Positions 8,305 through 16,441 of a stretch of DNA of 64,000 nucleotides are shown here, one piece after another. Made by a program: the position numbers and the translations under genes. Position 1 is the stretch's first letter, and every line of letters begins with the position of its first letter. Under the pieces are notes generated by a model, which searched no databases, had not been told where the DNA came from, and saw only the letters and a program-made list of their open reading frames with translations. This DNA is from Bacteroidales bacterium (GTDB lineage: Bacteria; Bacteroidota; Bacteroidia; Bacteroidales; GCA-2748055), in contig JARGFP010000014.1 of the NCBI GenBank assembly GCA_029210585.1, positions 41,800 through 105,799 on the forward strand. Reading direction: 5' to 3'.

Positions 8305-9600
8305 ATGAGCAAAAAAAACACATTTTCAAGGAGAGCGTTTCTGGGCACCTCCATTCTTGGTGTCGCAGGACTGACCCTCATCCCGGGGTGTAAGATTACA
8401 CCCCCTTCTGATACCCTCAGGATTGGATTCATTGGTCTTGGCCGCCAGTCCATGTACCTGTTGAGCAGCTTCATCAATATCAAGGGTGTAAAAATCGTTG
8501 CCGGAGCAGACGTATACGGACGCAAGAATGAAAGATTCCTGCAGTATGTTACTGCATACTATAAGGAAATTGGAGAAAAAGCGGATGTGAAGGTATATGA
8601 CGATTACAGGGAGCTCCTGGACCGCCAGGACATTGATGCAGTGGTGATTGCATCACCTGACCACTGGCACTATCACATGGCCACGGATGCGGTAAGTGCC
8701 GGGAAGGATGTGTACCTGGAAAAACCGCTGACCTTCACCATTGCCGAAGGGAAGAAACTGGTGGAAGCGGTACGCAACGCAGATGCCATCCTTGGTGTGG
8801 GAAGCCAGCAACGGTCTGACCCGAACTTCAGGCATGCGGTGAAAATGGCACAGGAAGGCAACCTCGGGCTGATCGAAAAAGTGGATGTATTCGTTGGGGA
8901 GAACCCACATCCGACACCCTATAATGAACCAAAGGAGGAGCTTCCTGCCGACCTGCAGTGGAACCCATGGCTTGGACCCAATCCCTTTGTACATTACAAC
9001 CATGTACTGAACCCTCCGATCTCACTGAATCCTCCGCAGGATGAAAAGATCTGGGGTGCGTGGAGATGGTACAAGGAAACAGGCGGTGGCCTGATGACCG
9101 ACTGGGGTGCGCATATGTTCGACATTGCACAGTGGGGTCTGCGCATGGATGGTTCAGGCCCGGTAAAAATCATTCCCGCAGGATTTGAAGGCGCAGCATA
9201 CCTGAAATACATTTATGACAGCGGACTGGAAATGGAAGTGAAACCCTTTAACGGAGAAACGCGTGGTGTGAAATTCTGGGGAAGCGACGGCTGGATCGAA
9301 ATCTCAAGGGATGCGTTCAATGCATCAGACGAGTCTCTGAAACCGGTCGTAAATGAGACCGACGTACCATACGAAGCAAGGGCGGGTCACCATGAGAATT
9401 TCATCCAGGCGATGAAAGACCACGTGGATCCCGAAGTTCCTGTTGAAATTGGTCACCGGACCAACACCGTTTGCGTGCTCGGAAACATTGCACATGAGCT
9501 GGGACAGCCAGTGGAATGGGATCCGGCATCGGAAAGTTTCAGCGATGATACGAACGCCAAACAACTGACCAGGGCCTACAACAACGACTATACCCTGTAA
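8305..9600 (+). CDS. Gfo/Idh/MocA family oxidoreductase with Tat signal
   Basis: 431 residues from the ATG at 8305 (MSKKNTFSRRAFLGTS). The twin-arginine motif SRRAFLG and the hydrophobic stretch ending LIPGC indicate folded export by Tat, possibly with lipid attachment at Cys. The NAD(P)-binding Rossmann fold follows (LRIGFIGLGRQSMYLL), then DAVVIASPDHWHYHMA and the hallmark E-K-P in DVYLEKPLTF. The C-terminal half has the substrate domain (GGGLMTDWGAHMFDIAQWG). Exported members of this family in Bacteroidota act on sugars or sugar derivatives; the substrate here is unknown. The gene has its own promoter, so it is probably not part of the glp unit, and it ends at a strong hairpin. Confidence 0.92.
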   Translation: MSKKNTFSRRAFLGTSILGVAGLTLIPGCKITPPSDTLRIGFIGLGRQSMYLLSSFINIKGVKIVAGADVYGRKNERFLQYVTAYYKEIGEKADVKVYDDYRELLDRQDIDAVVIASPDHWHYHMATDAVSAGKDVYLEKPLTFTIAEGKKLVEAVRNADAILGVGSQQRSDPNFRHAVKMAQEGNLGLIEKVDVFVGENPHPTPYNEPKEELPADLQWNPWLGPNPFVHYNHVLNPPISLNPPQDEKIWGAWRWYKETGGGLMTDWGAHMFDIAQWGLRMDGSGPVKIIPAGFEGAAYLKYIYDSGLEMEVKPFNGETRGVKFWGSDGWIEISRDAFNASDESLKPVVNETDVPYEARAGHHENFIQAMKDHVDPEVPVEIGHRTNTVCVLGNIAHELGQPVEWDPASESFSDDTNAKQLTRAYNNDYTL

Positions 9601-9620
9601 GACGCTGACCGGTATCACAG

Positions 9621-9668
9621 AAAAAGCCCATGAAATGAACTATTCACGTTCATCGCATGGGCTTTTTT
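9621..9668. terminator. Bidirectional rho-independent terminator
   Basis: AAAAAGCCCATG (9621-9632) pairs with CATGGGCTTTTT (9656-9667), and an inner ATGAAC/GTTCAT pair extends the stem. The A-run on one side and T-run on the other let it act in both directions. It sits between the convergent oxidoreductase gene (plus) and the DUF4382 lipoprotein gene (minus). Confidence 0.9.
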
Positions 9669-9725
9669 ATGGAAACTTGTTATTTCCTGTGCTTCGGTTC
9701 CAATGAATTATTCGCCACCTTCACC

Positions 9726-10631
9726 TTAGCCGTTACCTTCTCCTTCGCCTTCTCCTTCGCCTTCTCCTTCGTCATCGCCGGCACCTTCTACGGGAGTGAT
9801 TACAGCATCCACGTAGGTAGCATTGCCTGCTACGACTTCCACATCATCAACAACAACTCCGAGGTATCCTTCTTTCGCAAATTCAACATTGTACATGCCG
9901 GCATCAACACCTATGATGGCGTACATCCCTGTTGAATCGGTAAAAGATGTTGTGTAAACGGTGTCGGCAGCAATGACAGCAACTTCGACACCGTCAACAG
10001 CCACATCGCTGGTATCAACAACCATTCCGGTAATACGTCCGGCATAAGTCATGTTCGAAGCCTTGATCACCGGCTTGAAGATGAATCCCTTGATACCGGC
10101 AGGGGTATTCGGATTTCCCTGGACCACGAAAGATTTGCTTACGTTGAAATCCAGCATCAGTTCAGCGGTCAATCCACCTGCCACTTCAACAGCCGGGTCA
10201 ATAAATATCTTAATACCTGTCTGGGCACCGCTGGGGACTTTCATATCGTAAACCGTACTGTCTTTCAGCATAATGCTGGCTTCAGCAACGTACAACCGAA
10301 CGAGGTCATACACACCAGTATCGATCTCGATATCCACCAGGTTGGCACTTACCCCGTTGGTAAGGTCCAGCAGGTTAAAGGAAAACACTTCTTCAGACAA
10401 TACAGTGAAAGGGTTCCCTTCATTTTCTTCCATCTTTTCCCGGATCTCAATTTTGTTGATCACCACGTTGGCTTCGGCAACCATGTCTGTCGGGAATGGT
10501 GCATCTGTCATGCGGATTTTCAGTGTTCCTGTTGAAGAATCGGTACGTATACCTTCTTCACAACTCATCATCATACCGGTAAAGATCATTGCCAGTACGA
10601 TCAGTGTTCCAAATCTCATTTTTCTCATCAT
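9726..10631 (-). CDS. DUF4382-type lipoprotein with Gly-Glu tail
   Basis: 301 residues. The N-terminus is a lipoprotein signal ending in MMMSCEEG. Residues about 33-195 (GTLKIRMTDAPFPTD ... INKIEIRE ... FNLLDLTNG) match the DUF4382 family, whose opening is T-x-x-x-LTDAP. Residues about 200-280 are a carboxypeptidase-regulatory-like beta-sandwich (GRITGMVVDTSDVAVDGVEV ... GMYAIIGVDAG). The protein ends in an acidic low-complexity tail of alternating Gly-Glu encoded by a 12-bp repeat at 9736-9771. It is probably anchored in the outer membrane or faces the periplasm; the function of DUF4382 is unknown. It follows the lipoprotein gene at 10673-11389 by 41 bp and is probably in the same operon. 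Confidence 0.8.
   Translation of the reverse strand: MMRKMRFGTLIVLAMIFTGMMMSCEEGIRTDSSTGTLKIRMTDAPFPTDMVAEANVVINKIEIREKMEENEGNPFTVLSEEVFSFNLLDLTNGVSANLVDIEIDTGVYDLVRLYVAEASIMLKDSTVYDMKVPSGAQTGIKIFIDPAVEVAGGLTAELMLDFNVSKSFVVQGNPNTPAGIKGFIFKPVIKASNMTYAGRITGMVVDTSDVAVDGVEVAVIAADTVYTTSFTDSTGMYAIIGVDAGMYNVEFAKEGYLGVVVDDVEVVAGNATYVDAVITPVEGAGDDEGEGEGEGEGEGNG
9736..9771. repeat. 12-bp tandem repeat (3 copies) coding the Gly-Glu tail
   Basis: The plus-strand unit CCTTCTCCTTCG occurs at 9736, 9748 and 9760. It encodes Gly-Glu dipeptides at the C-terminus of the DUF4382 lipoprotein on the minus strand. Each unit is a whole number of codons, so copy-number changes would vary tail length without shifting the frame. 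Confidence 0.9.
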
Positions 10632-10672
10632 ATTACATTTTAAAGGTTACTATTCATATTTATTTCCGATCA

Positions 10673-11389
10673 TCACGCGTTCCCGAAATGATCCTCATCA
10701 TCAAACTCCACTTCATCATTTTCATCGCAGGTTCCCATAGACTGAATAATTGCATTTTCCAGCTCCGCATTGTTCGTTACTTCTATCGTGATGCCGTCTG
10801 CTTTTTCAAGAACCACCGGGTACCCGATTTCAATGATGACCTCCTTTTTGCCTTTCACGATACCGTGCATTTCCTTGTCGCTCCCGGCCCACTTTGATTC
10901 CTGCTTCTGATATTGCGTGTCGTACAGGCTGATCGCAACGGGGTAAACAAAATCAATACATTCAATATCATCATCCTTCAATCGGTGCCTGTACCGGTTC
11001 TGAATCTGCTGCAACTCCCCGCGGTTATTAAGGACAGATGTTGTATAATCACTGAATGTAACAGTGACGGGAAAGTTGATCCGGAGGTTTTTCCTGACCT
11101 GTAAATGTTGTTGCGCAAGCATCTCTATATCTTCCCCTGAATCGATCTGGATAATTTCGTTTCTTACTTTTACCATGTAAGGAAAATCGATACTTGTCTC
11201 GCTGCACTGATCAATAATGTTGTCAAACGAACCGTCCTTCAGGGTCACCTTCAGGATTAAATCCGAAATGGTATCATCTGCAAAAAATGTGGTGGTGGTG
11301 TCAGGTTCAGTGATCTCAAAAAATTCCTCCTGGCAACCGGCCAGCATCATTCCAAATGATACGATCAATACGAGCTTTACTATATTCAT
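10673..11389 (-). CDS. Uncharacterised lipoprotein with two related beta domains
   Basis: 238 residues from the ATG at 11389 (MNIVKLVLIVSFGMMLAGC), which gives a clean lipoprotein signal with lipobox LAGC. The frame is open further upstream to 11560, but that would overlap the divergent sigma factor gene. Two similar halves are visible: one with LRINFPVTVTFSDYTTSVLN followed by NRGEL, the other with IECIDFVYPVAISLYD and later VTNNAELENAI. The tail is acidic (DENDEVEFDDED). No known function. It is divergent from the ECF sigma factor gene across 142 bp, and lies in tandem with the DUF4382 lipoprotein gene. Control by that sigma factor is plausible but unproven. Confidence 0.7.
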   Translation of the reverse strand: MNIVKLVLIVSFGMMLAGCQEEFFEITEPDTTTTFFADDTISDLILKVTLKDGSFDNIIDQCSETSIDFPYMVKVRNEIIQIDSGEDIEMLAQQHLQVRKNLRINFPVTVTFSDYTTSVLNNRGELQQIQNRYRHRLKDDDIECIDFVYPVAISLYDTQYQKQESKWAGSDKEMHGIVKGKKEVIIEIGYPVVLEKADGITIEVTNNAELENAIIQSMGTCDENDEVEFDDEDHFGNA

Positions 11390-11531
11390 TTGCTGGTGCA
11401 TTCCCATCGGGACCTGAAATTTTATTTTCACTAATAGAACAGATATACCTGGCGATCTCCTACCTGGTTTTCCTGTTTTTTTTATAACCTTGCAAAATAG
11501 ATTGTTGAACCATCGCGGTAACCAACTATGA

Positions 11532-12056
11532 ATGAATAAAAAAGCGGACATAAAAAACATGTGCCAGGAGCGGGCCTTTCACGATTTGTTTAACACCGCC
11601 GCGAAAGACCTGCATGATTACCTGTATTATAAATACGGTGCAGACAATCATCCGCAGGATATCGTTCAGACAGCTTTTCAGAAGCTCTGGGAAAACTGCA
11701 GGGATGTGCTCCCCGGGAAAGCCAGGTCGTTTTTATTCACCGTGGCCAACAATGAAATGCTGAATTCCATCGCGCGACAAAAGACCGTGTTGAACTACAG
11801 GCTGGAAAAACCCGGTGACCAGACCAACGAAACGCCCGAATTCCTGCTGGAGGAAAAAGAATACCACGACCGTCTGCAAAAGGCACTTGCTGAATTAACC
11901 GAAGACCAGAGAGTCACTTTTCTCCTGAACCGGGTGGAAGGAAAAAAACACCAGGAGATTGCCGATATGCTTGGCATATCAAGGAAAGCCGTGGAAAAAC
12001 GCATATATACCGCCCTGAATATATTAAGGAAAAAAGTTGAATTGCCTTACATTTGA
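11532..12056 (+). CDS. ECF-type RNA polymerase sigma factor
   Basis: 174 residues. Sigma region 2 is visible at about residues 14-70 (FHDLFNTAAKDLHDYLYYKY ... PQDIVQTAFQKLWEN), and region 4 at about 115-170 (ALAELTEDQRVTFLLNRVEG then QEIADMLGISRKAVEKR), a helix-turn-helix that reads the -35 element. No region 3 is present, as in the ECF group. It starts at the ATG at 11532; a later Met (11559) is possible. It probably directs polymerase to a small set of promoters when released by the FecR-like protein encoded directly downstream. The sigma/FecR/receptor order matches FecI-FecR-FecA-like signalling. Confidence 0.93.
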   Translation: MNKKADIKNMCQERAFHDLFNTAAKDLHDYLYYKYGADNHPQDIVQTAFQKLWENCRDVLPGKARSFLFTVANNEMLNSIARQKTVLNYRLEKPGDQTNETPEFLLEEKEYHDRLQKALAELTEDQRVTFLLNRVEGKKHQEIADMLGISRKAVEKRIYTALNILRKKVELPYI

Positions 12057-12115
12057 ACAGCAAACGGGTAGGAGAATTGAACTTTCACCTGTTATTTAAT
12101 CAGAACACCTGGAAA

Positions 12116-13273
12116 ATGAAGAACGGGGATAACATAAAAAAATGGCTTGCCGGCGAATTATCAGAGGCTGAGAGAAAGCAATTTGAGGATATGGAGGAGT
12201 TCGCCGGCATCCAAAAACTGCTGGAGGCGGTACAACATTTTAAGGCCCCGGAATATGACATCCAGGGGGAATACAGCAGGCTGACCGAAAAAAGAAAATC
12301 TGCTGAAAACAGAAGAGCTTCCGATAGTAACAGGCGTAACAATAACAGCCGGCTGCTATCCGGAAACAAAATGGCCACGGAAAACAGGAGAGCTTCCGAT
12401 AGTAACAGGCGTAACAATAACAGCCGGCTGCTATCCGGAAACAAAATGGCCACGGAAAACAGAAGAACTGAGGAGAACAGGAGGACTGAGAAAAGCTGGA
12501 TGGCCGGGAAGGAAAGGAGGTCCGGGAAGGAAAGGACCGCTGAGCACAAATCTGTTGTCCTGTCTGCACGGATGCAGCCATTGCTGAAAATAGCAGCCAT
12601 CCTGGTGATCGCCCTCACTGCAGGTTATTTCCTGTATCGTACCGTGCTGCCTTCCGCCGGCAGCGGTAAATGGATCTCAGAACAACCAGCGCTGTATTTA
12701 CCCGACTCGTCCTTTGTTGCACTGAATACAGCATCGAGGATCAGGATTGCTGAGAAAAAATGGGACGAAGAAAGGGTTGTTGAATTAGAGGGTGAGGCAT
12801 TTTTCAGTGTAAAAGAAGGCGTGCAGTTCAGGGTGCAAACCACGCAGGGGATGGTCTCCGTACTGGGTACCGAATTCAGCGTGAAGGACCGTGAAGGTTT
12901 TTTCCAGGTGACATGCTATTCCGGATCGGTCAGGGTTGCCACCCAACACCGTTCGACGGTTCTGCACCCCCAATCCTCCTACAGGATGATCAACGGGAAG
13001 GAAGAGAACTTTATCTATTCCGGCACATCAGCGCCTGACTGGTTCCAGGAAGAGAGCAGTTTCAGGAGTGTTCCGCTCAGGTTTGTAATTGACGAACTGG
13101 AATTGCAATACAATGTAACCGTTGAAGCACGGGATGTTGATGTCAACCAATTATTTACCGGCAGTTTTTCCCATAAAAATCTCGATATTGCATTAAAAGC
13201 AATTACAATCCCTGTAGATTTGCAATACGAGATCAACAAAAATAAAATCGTACTCACTGTTGAAGGTAAATAA
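12116..13273 (+). CDS. FecR-family anti-sigma factor
   Basis: 385 residues from the ATG at 12116 (MKNGDNIKKWLAGELSEAER), which matches the short N-terminal anti-sigma segment of the family; the frame is open upstream to 12053. A single membrane helix (LLKIAAILVIALTAGYFLY) lies near residue 170. The periplasmic part has the FecR core (LYLPDSSFVALNTASRIRI, VELEGEAFFSVKE) and a C-terminal DUF4974-like domain (FRSVPLRFVIDELELQYNV). The cytoplasmic part between them is unusual: two exact-length copies of a 25-residue unit rich in Asn and Arg, plus a third partial copy. It would hold the sigma factor at the membrane until the TonB receptor signals. The next gene overlaps its end by 14 bp. Confidence 0.92.
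   Translation: MKNGDNIKKWLAGELSEAERKQFEDMEEFAGIQKLLEAVQHFKAPEYDIQGEYSRLTEKRKSAENRRASDSNRRNNNSRLLSGNKMATENRRASDSNRRNNNSRLLSGNKMATENRRTEENRRTEKSWMAGKERRSGKERTAEHKSVVLSARMQPLLKIAAILVIALTAGYFLYRTVLPSAGSGKWISEQPALYLPDSSFVALNTASRIRIAEKKWDEERVVELEGEAFFSVKEGVQFRVQTTQGMVSVLGTEFSVKDREGFFQVTCYSGSVRVATQHRSTVLHPQSSYRMINGKEENFIYSGTSAPDWFQEESSFRSVPLRFVIDELELQYNVTVEARDVDVNQLFTGSFSHKNLDIALKAITIPVDLQYEINKNKIVLTVEGK
12305..12454 (+). repeat. 75-bp in-frame tandem duplication within the anti-sigma gene
   Basis: Copies run 12305-12379 and 12380-12454 and are almost identical. A third partial copy starts at 12455 (GAAAACAGAAGA) and diverges. Each encodes 25 residues beginning ENRRASDSNRRNNNS. The unit is a whole number of codons, so the protein stays in frame. 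It lengthens the cytoplasmic linker between the sigma-binding segment and the membrane helix. Confidence 0.95.
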
Positions 13274-15779
13274 ACAAGCGATTGCCGTATCGTTTCTTTT
13301 AAGTGCGTTGAGCTTCCAGGCGTTTGCCCAAAACACAGCAGCTGAACCTCTTGATAGTCTGCTCATGTATCTTGAGGACCGGTTCGACGTGGTGTTTACC
13401 TTCGCGGATGCAAATGTCGGGGGGGTATATGTAGCAGTTCCAACCTATGACCTGGCGCTTGAGGCCCTCCTTGCAGAGATAGAGAAACAAACCAACCTGC
13501 ACTTTCAATTTGTAAATACCCGGTATATCGCCGTTCAAAAAAAAGTGTCCCGGACAACTGTATCCGGAACCATCATCGACCGATCCACCGGGGAGAAACT
13601 CGAAGCTGCGGCGATATATTCAGGAGATAACCATACAATAAGCGATAAGAACGGTTTTTTTTTCCTGGAAGTAAAGGCAGGGAAAGAGGCAGTTTTGGTG
13701 ATCAGGCACCTTGGCTACCACACATTGTCCCTTGAACAGGAGGACTGGGGGCGGGATTCAACTGTATATGGGCTGGTGCCGGCTGTTCAGAAGCTTGAGG
13801 AAGTCAGGCTGGACTATATTTCCAGGGGGATCCGGAAACTGCCGGATGGTGCTGTCCGGCTGAATGTGCAGAACCTGGAAGTGCTGCCGGGACTTGCTCA
13901 GCCCGATGTATTACAGGTCATACAAATCCTGCCAGGCATACAAAGTATCAACGAAACGGTTTCGGAAATCAACACCCGGGGAGGGAGCAATGACCAGAAC
14001 CTGGTGTTGTGGGACGGGGTAAAGATGTACCAGACCGGTCATTTCTTCGGGCTGATATCGGCCTTCAATTCACATTTGATCCACCAGGCAAAAGTGATCA
14101 AGAACGGGACCAGCGCTGCCTATGATGAAGGCATTTCCGGTACCATCGATATGCAGCAGCAGGACTACCTGGTAAACGAGATGGAATTCAGTACCGGTAT
14201 GGATATGCTGGCTGCTGATTTCATCGCAAAGGTGCCAGTGACGCAAAAATTCTCGTTCATACTCGGGGCCAGGCACAGCATCAGCAACCTGTTGAAAACG
14301 CCCACCTATAAAAGCTATTACAAAAGAGCGTTTGCCCATACCGGGGTAATGCTTACACAACCCGGAGCCGATACCACGGTGGATACTTACCATGATTTTT
14401 CGTTCTACGATGTAAGCGCCAGGCTGATGTATGATATCTCGGGAAAGGACAAGGTGCGCCTGAGTATATTGAACAACCGGAATACGATCGCTTTTGAAGA
14501 GCGCGCCACCATCAGGGATACATTGTACACGAGAGAAAGCCGTCTCAGGCAATGGAACCTGTTGTCCAATTTAGGCTATACGCGAACATGGTCGGAGGAC
14601 CATACCACGCAGTTGTCTGCTTTTGTTTCCAACTACCAGCTGGAAGGCAGCAATGTCTCAATATCCGGGGACCAGTTTCATGTCCAGGAAAACGAAGTAC
14701 TCGACTGGGGGATGAAGCTGGAATCGAAAAACAGGATCTGGAGGCGGGCAGAACTTTTAAGCGGCTACCAATTCAGGGAAGTGGGGATCAGGAACCTGGA
14801 CAATTTACTGAAACCGAATTACAGCAGGGAGGTCAAGGATGTGTTGCGCATACATTCACTCTACACGGAAGCCGAATTCACTGAATTGTTAAAGAATCTG
14901 TATGTGCGGACCGGCATGCGTTTCAACTATTATTCAAAATTCAACCATTTTTCCATTGAGCCCCGCGTGGCAATCAAATACCGGTTAAGCAATCATTTCT
15001 CCCTGGAAGTACTGGCCGAAAAGAAAAGTCAGCACACGACACAGTTGATCGATTATCAAACTGATTTCCTGGGTATTGAAAACCGCAGATGGGTGCTGTC
15101 AAACAACGAAAGCGTACCCCTGCTTTTTAGCCGGCAGCTTTCAGCAGGGATACAGTACAATAGGAACAACTTGCTTGTTTCAGTCGAAGGATATCTCAAA
15201 CATGTTACCGGGATCATCACCCCGAGCCAGGGATTCCAGAACCAGCTGCAGTATGTGTATTCCATCGGTGACTATTATGCCCGGGGGGTGGAGTTCCTTG
15301 TTAACAAGCGATTCAGCCATGCAAATACGTGGGTCACCTATACCCTGGCCAGGAACAACTATTTCTTTCCTGAGTTCACTCCATCCATTTTTCCCAATAA
15401 CCTCGACATCAGGCATGCATTGTCCATGGGAGGCAGCTTCACTTTTGACAATTTTGAACTATCGGCCGGATTTAATTACAGGACCGGCAAGCCTTATACC
15501 AGGCCGGCACAGGATCAGTTGAACGAACGCAATGAAATTACCTACGAAGCACCCAACAGTGCAAGACTCGGGGATTATATCAGGCTGGACATATCCGGCA
15601 ACTATACGTTGAAGGTAAAACAGGTTAATGGGCAACTGGGCATATCCATCTGGAATGTCCTGAACCGGGACAATCCCTACAAGATTTTTTACCGTGTGAA
15701 TGAAGAAAATGAGATAGCGCAGATTACCCGGTACACCCTTGGTTTTACCCCGAATGTGGTGTTGAGGTTCAGGTTTTAA
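13260..15779 (+). CDS. STN-domain TonB-dependent outer membrane receptor
   Basis: 839 residues. The signal peptide (AIAVSFLLSALSFQAFAQ) is followed by a secretin/TonB N-terminal (STN) signalling domain at about 27-95, a carboxypeptidase-regulatory-like domain at about 100-180 (VSGTIIDRSTGEKLEAA), a plug (PDVLQVIQILPGIQS, then NTRGGSNDQNLVLWDGV) and a beta barrel ending VVLRFRF. The start codon is TTG at 13260, inside the anti-sigma gene; no better ATG gives the signal peptide. The STN domain is the part that contacts a FecR protein, so this should be a signal-transducing receptor for an unknown ligand. No SusD partner is present. Confidence 0.93.
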   Translation: MKVNKQAIAVSFLLSALSFQAFAQNTAAEPLDSLLMYLEDRFDVVFTFADANVGGVYVAVPTYDLALEALLAEIEKQTNLHFQFVNTRYIAVQKKVSRTTVSGTIIDRSTGEKLEAAAIYSGDNHTISDKNGFFFLEVKAGKEAVLVIRHLGYHTLSLEQEDWGRDSTVYGLVPAVQKLEEVRLDYISRGIRKLPDGAVRLNVQNLEVLPGLAQPDVLQVIQILPGIQSINETVSEINTRGGSNDQNLVLWDGVKMYQTGHFFGLISAFNSHLIHQAKVIKNGTSAAYDEGISGTIDMQQQDYLVNEMEFSTGMDMLAADFIAKVPVTQKFSFILGARHSISNLLKTPTYKSYYKRAFAHTGVMLTQPGADTTVDTYHDFSFYDVSARLMYDISGKDKVRLSILNNRNTIAFEERATIRDTLYTRESRLRQWNLLSNLGYTRTWSEDHTTQLSAFVSNYQLEGSNVSISGDQFHVQENEVLDWGMKLESKNRIWRRAELLSGYQFREVGIRNLDNLLKPNYSREVKDVLRIHSLYTEAEFTELLKNLYVRTGMRFNYYSKFNHFSIEPRVAIKYRLSNHFSLEVLAEKKSQHTTQLIDYQTDFLGIENRRWVLSNNESVPLLFSRQLSAGIQYNRNNLLVSVEGYLKHVTGIITPSQGFQNQLQYVYSIGDYYARGVEFLVNKRFSHANTWVTYTLARNNYFFPEFTPSIFPNNLDIRHALSMGGSFTFDNFELSAGFNYRTGKPYTRPAQDQLNERNEITYEAPNSARLGDYIRLDISGNYTLKVKQVNGQLGISIWNVLNRDNPYKIFYRVNEENEIAQITRYTLGFTPNVVLRFRF

Positions 15780-15825
15780 GCTGCTTTTCCTATGCCGGCC
15801 GCCGTGGTCCTGTAACGGTGTCTCA

Positions 15826-16017
15826 TTAATCAATACGCTTGATGATGCTTGCACTGCGATGGCCATAAGGCAGTGAACCTCCTTCGTCCTCCTTCAGTTT
15901 CTTCCATGCCCTGGAAATGATGATCTCATCCACATCTTCTTTTTTGCAAGGGAGTTCCACCACGTACTCTTCGCCTGCGTATGTGGCGATATTCAGTTTT
16001 ACGATTGCTTTTCCCAT
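15826..16017 (-). CDS. Small uncharacterised protein
   Basis: 63 residues with no signal peptide or membrane segment: a beta-rich N-terminus (AIVKLNIATYAGEEYVVELP) followed by an amphipathic helical part (KEDVDEIIISRAWKKLKEDE). I do not recognise the family. It has a plausible ATG at 16017 and codon use like its neighbours, and lies alone on the minus strand between the TonB receptor and the next plus-strand operon. It could be a spurious frame, but composition favours a gene. Confidence 0.5.
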   Translation of the reverse strand: MGKAIVKLNIATYAGEEYVVELPCKKEDVDEIIISRAWKKLKEDEGGSLPYGHRSASIIKRID

Positions 16018-16441
16018 GATCGCTTATTCTGAATATAAATGTAATGATTTTTTGTTTTGCAGAAAATAATTGCATCATCACCTGTTACCCTGACAGGAAA
16101 AACTGCTGATCTGAATCACCTGACATGGGAAATAAAGCCCGCATTCTGTTGCTTCGGTCAGCTGAATATTGCTTTCAAAACTTCCTAGTGCCGTGGCAGA
16201 TGCATGCAGGACCAACCTGAAACGGAACCTGGAAACGGACGAAATCATCCCAAACATGTCCGAATGGATAAAGTGCTTATGAAAGAAGCTGAACAACACA
16301 TAAATATTATAATTTCCATTTTCTAAAAAAGTGTACATTTATTTGTCCTCATACTGATTTGTGGGTCTATTCAAAAGGTGAAGTTGGGAAGTATTGCGGC
16401 TACTGTCTGAAGTCGGGTATTCACTTTATTTTACCAGGTCG
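16018..16441. other. 424-bp intergenic region upstream of the TANFOR-like operon
   Basis: No gene is apparent. It holds copy A of a 44-bp dispersed repeat (16127-16170), and further down GTGTACATTT at 16331-16340, which also follows the second repeat copy near 26381. The promoter of the operon starting at 16442 should be here, but no full consensus match was found. Confidence 0.6.
16127..16170 (+). repeat. Dispersed 44-bp repeat, copy A
   Basis: From GGGAAATAAAGCCCGCATTC to CAGCTGAATATT this matches copy B at 26326-26369, with about 5 mismatches in 44. A GAATCAC box precedes both (14 and 18 bp upstream). It lies 272 bp upstream of the first gene of the three-gene operon; copy B lies just after that operon. 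Confidence 0.85.

Noticed and set aside
8100..8393. 97-codon plus-strand frame across the promoter region
   Set aside because: It covers the repeat array and promoter and overlaps the Tat signal of the oxidoreductase in another frame.
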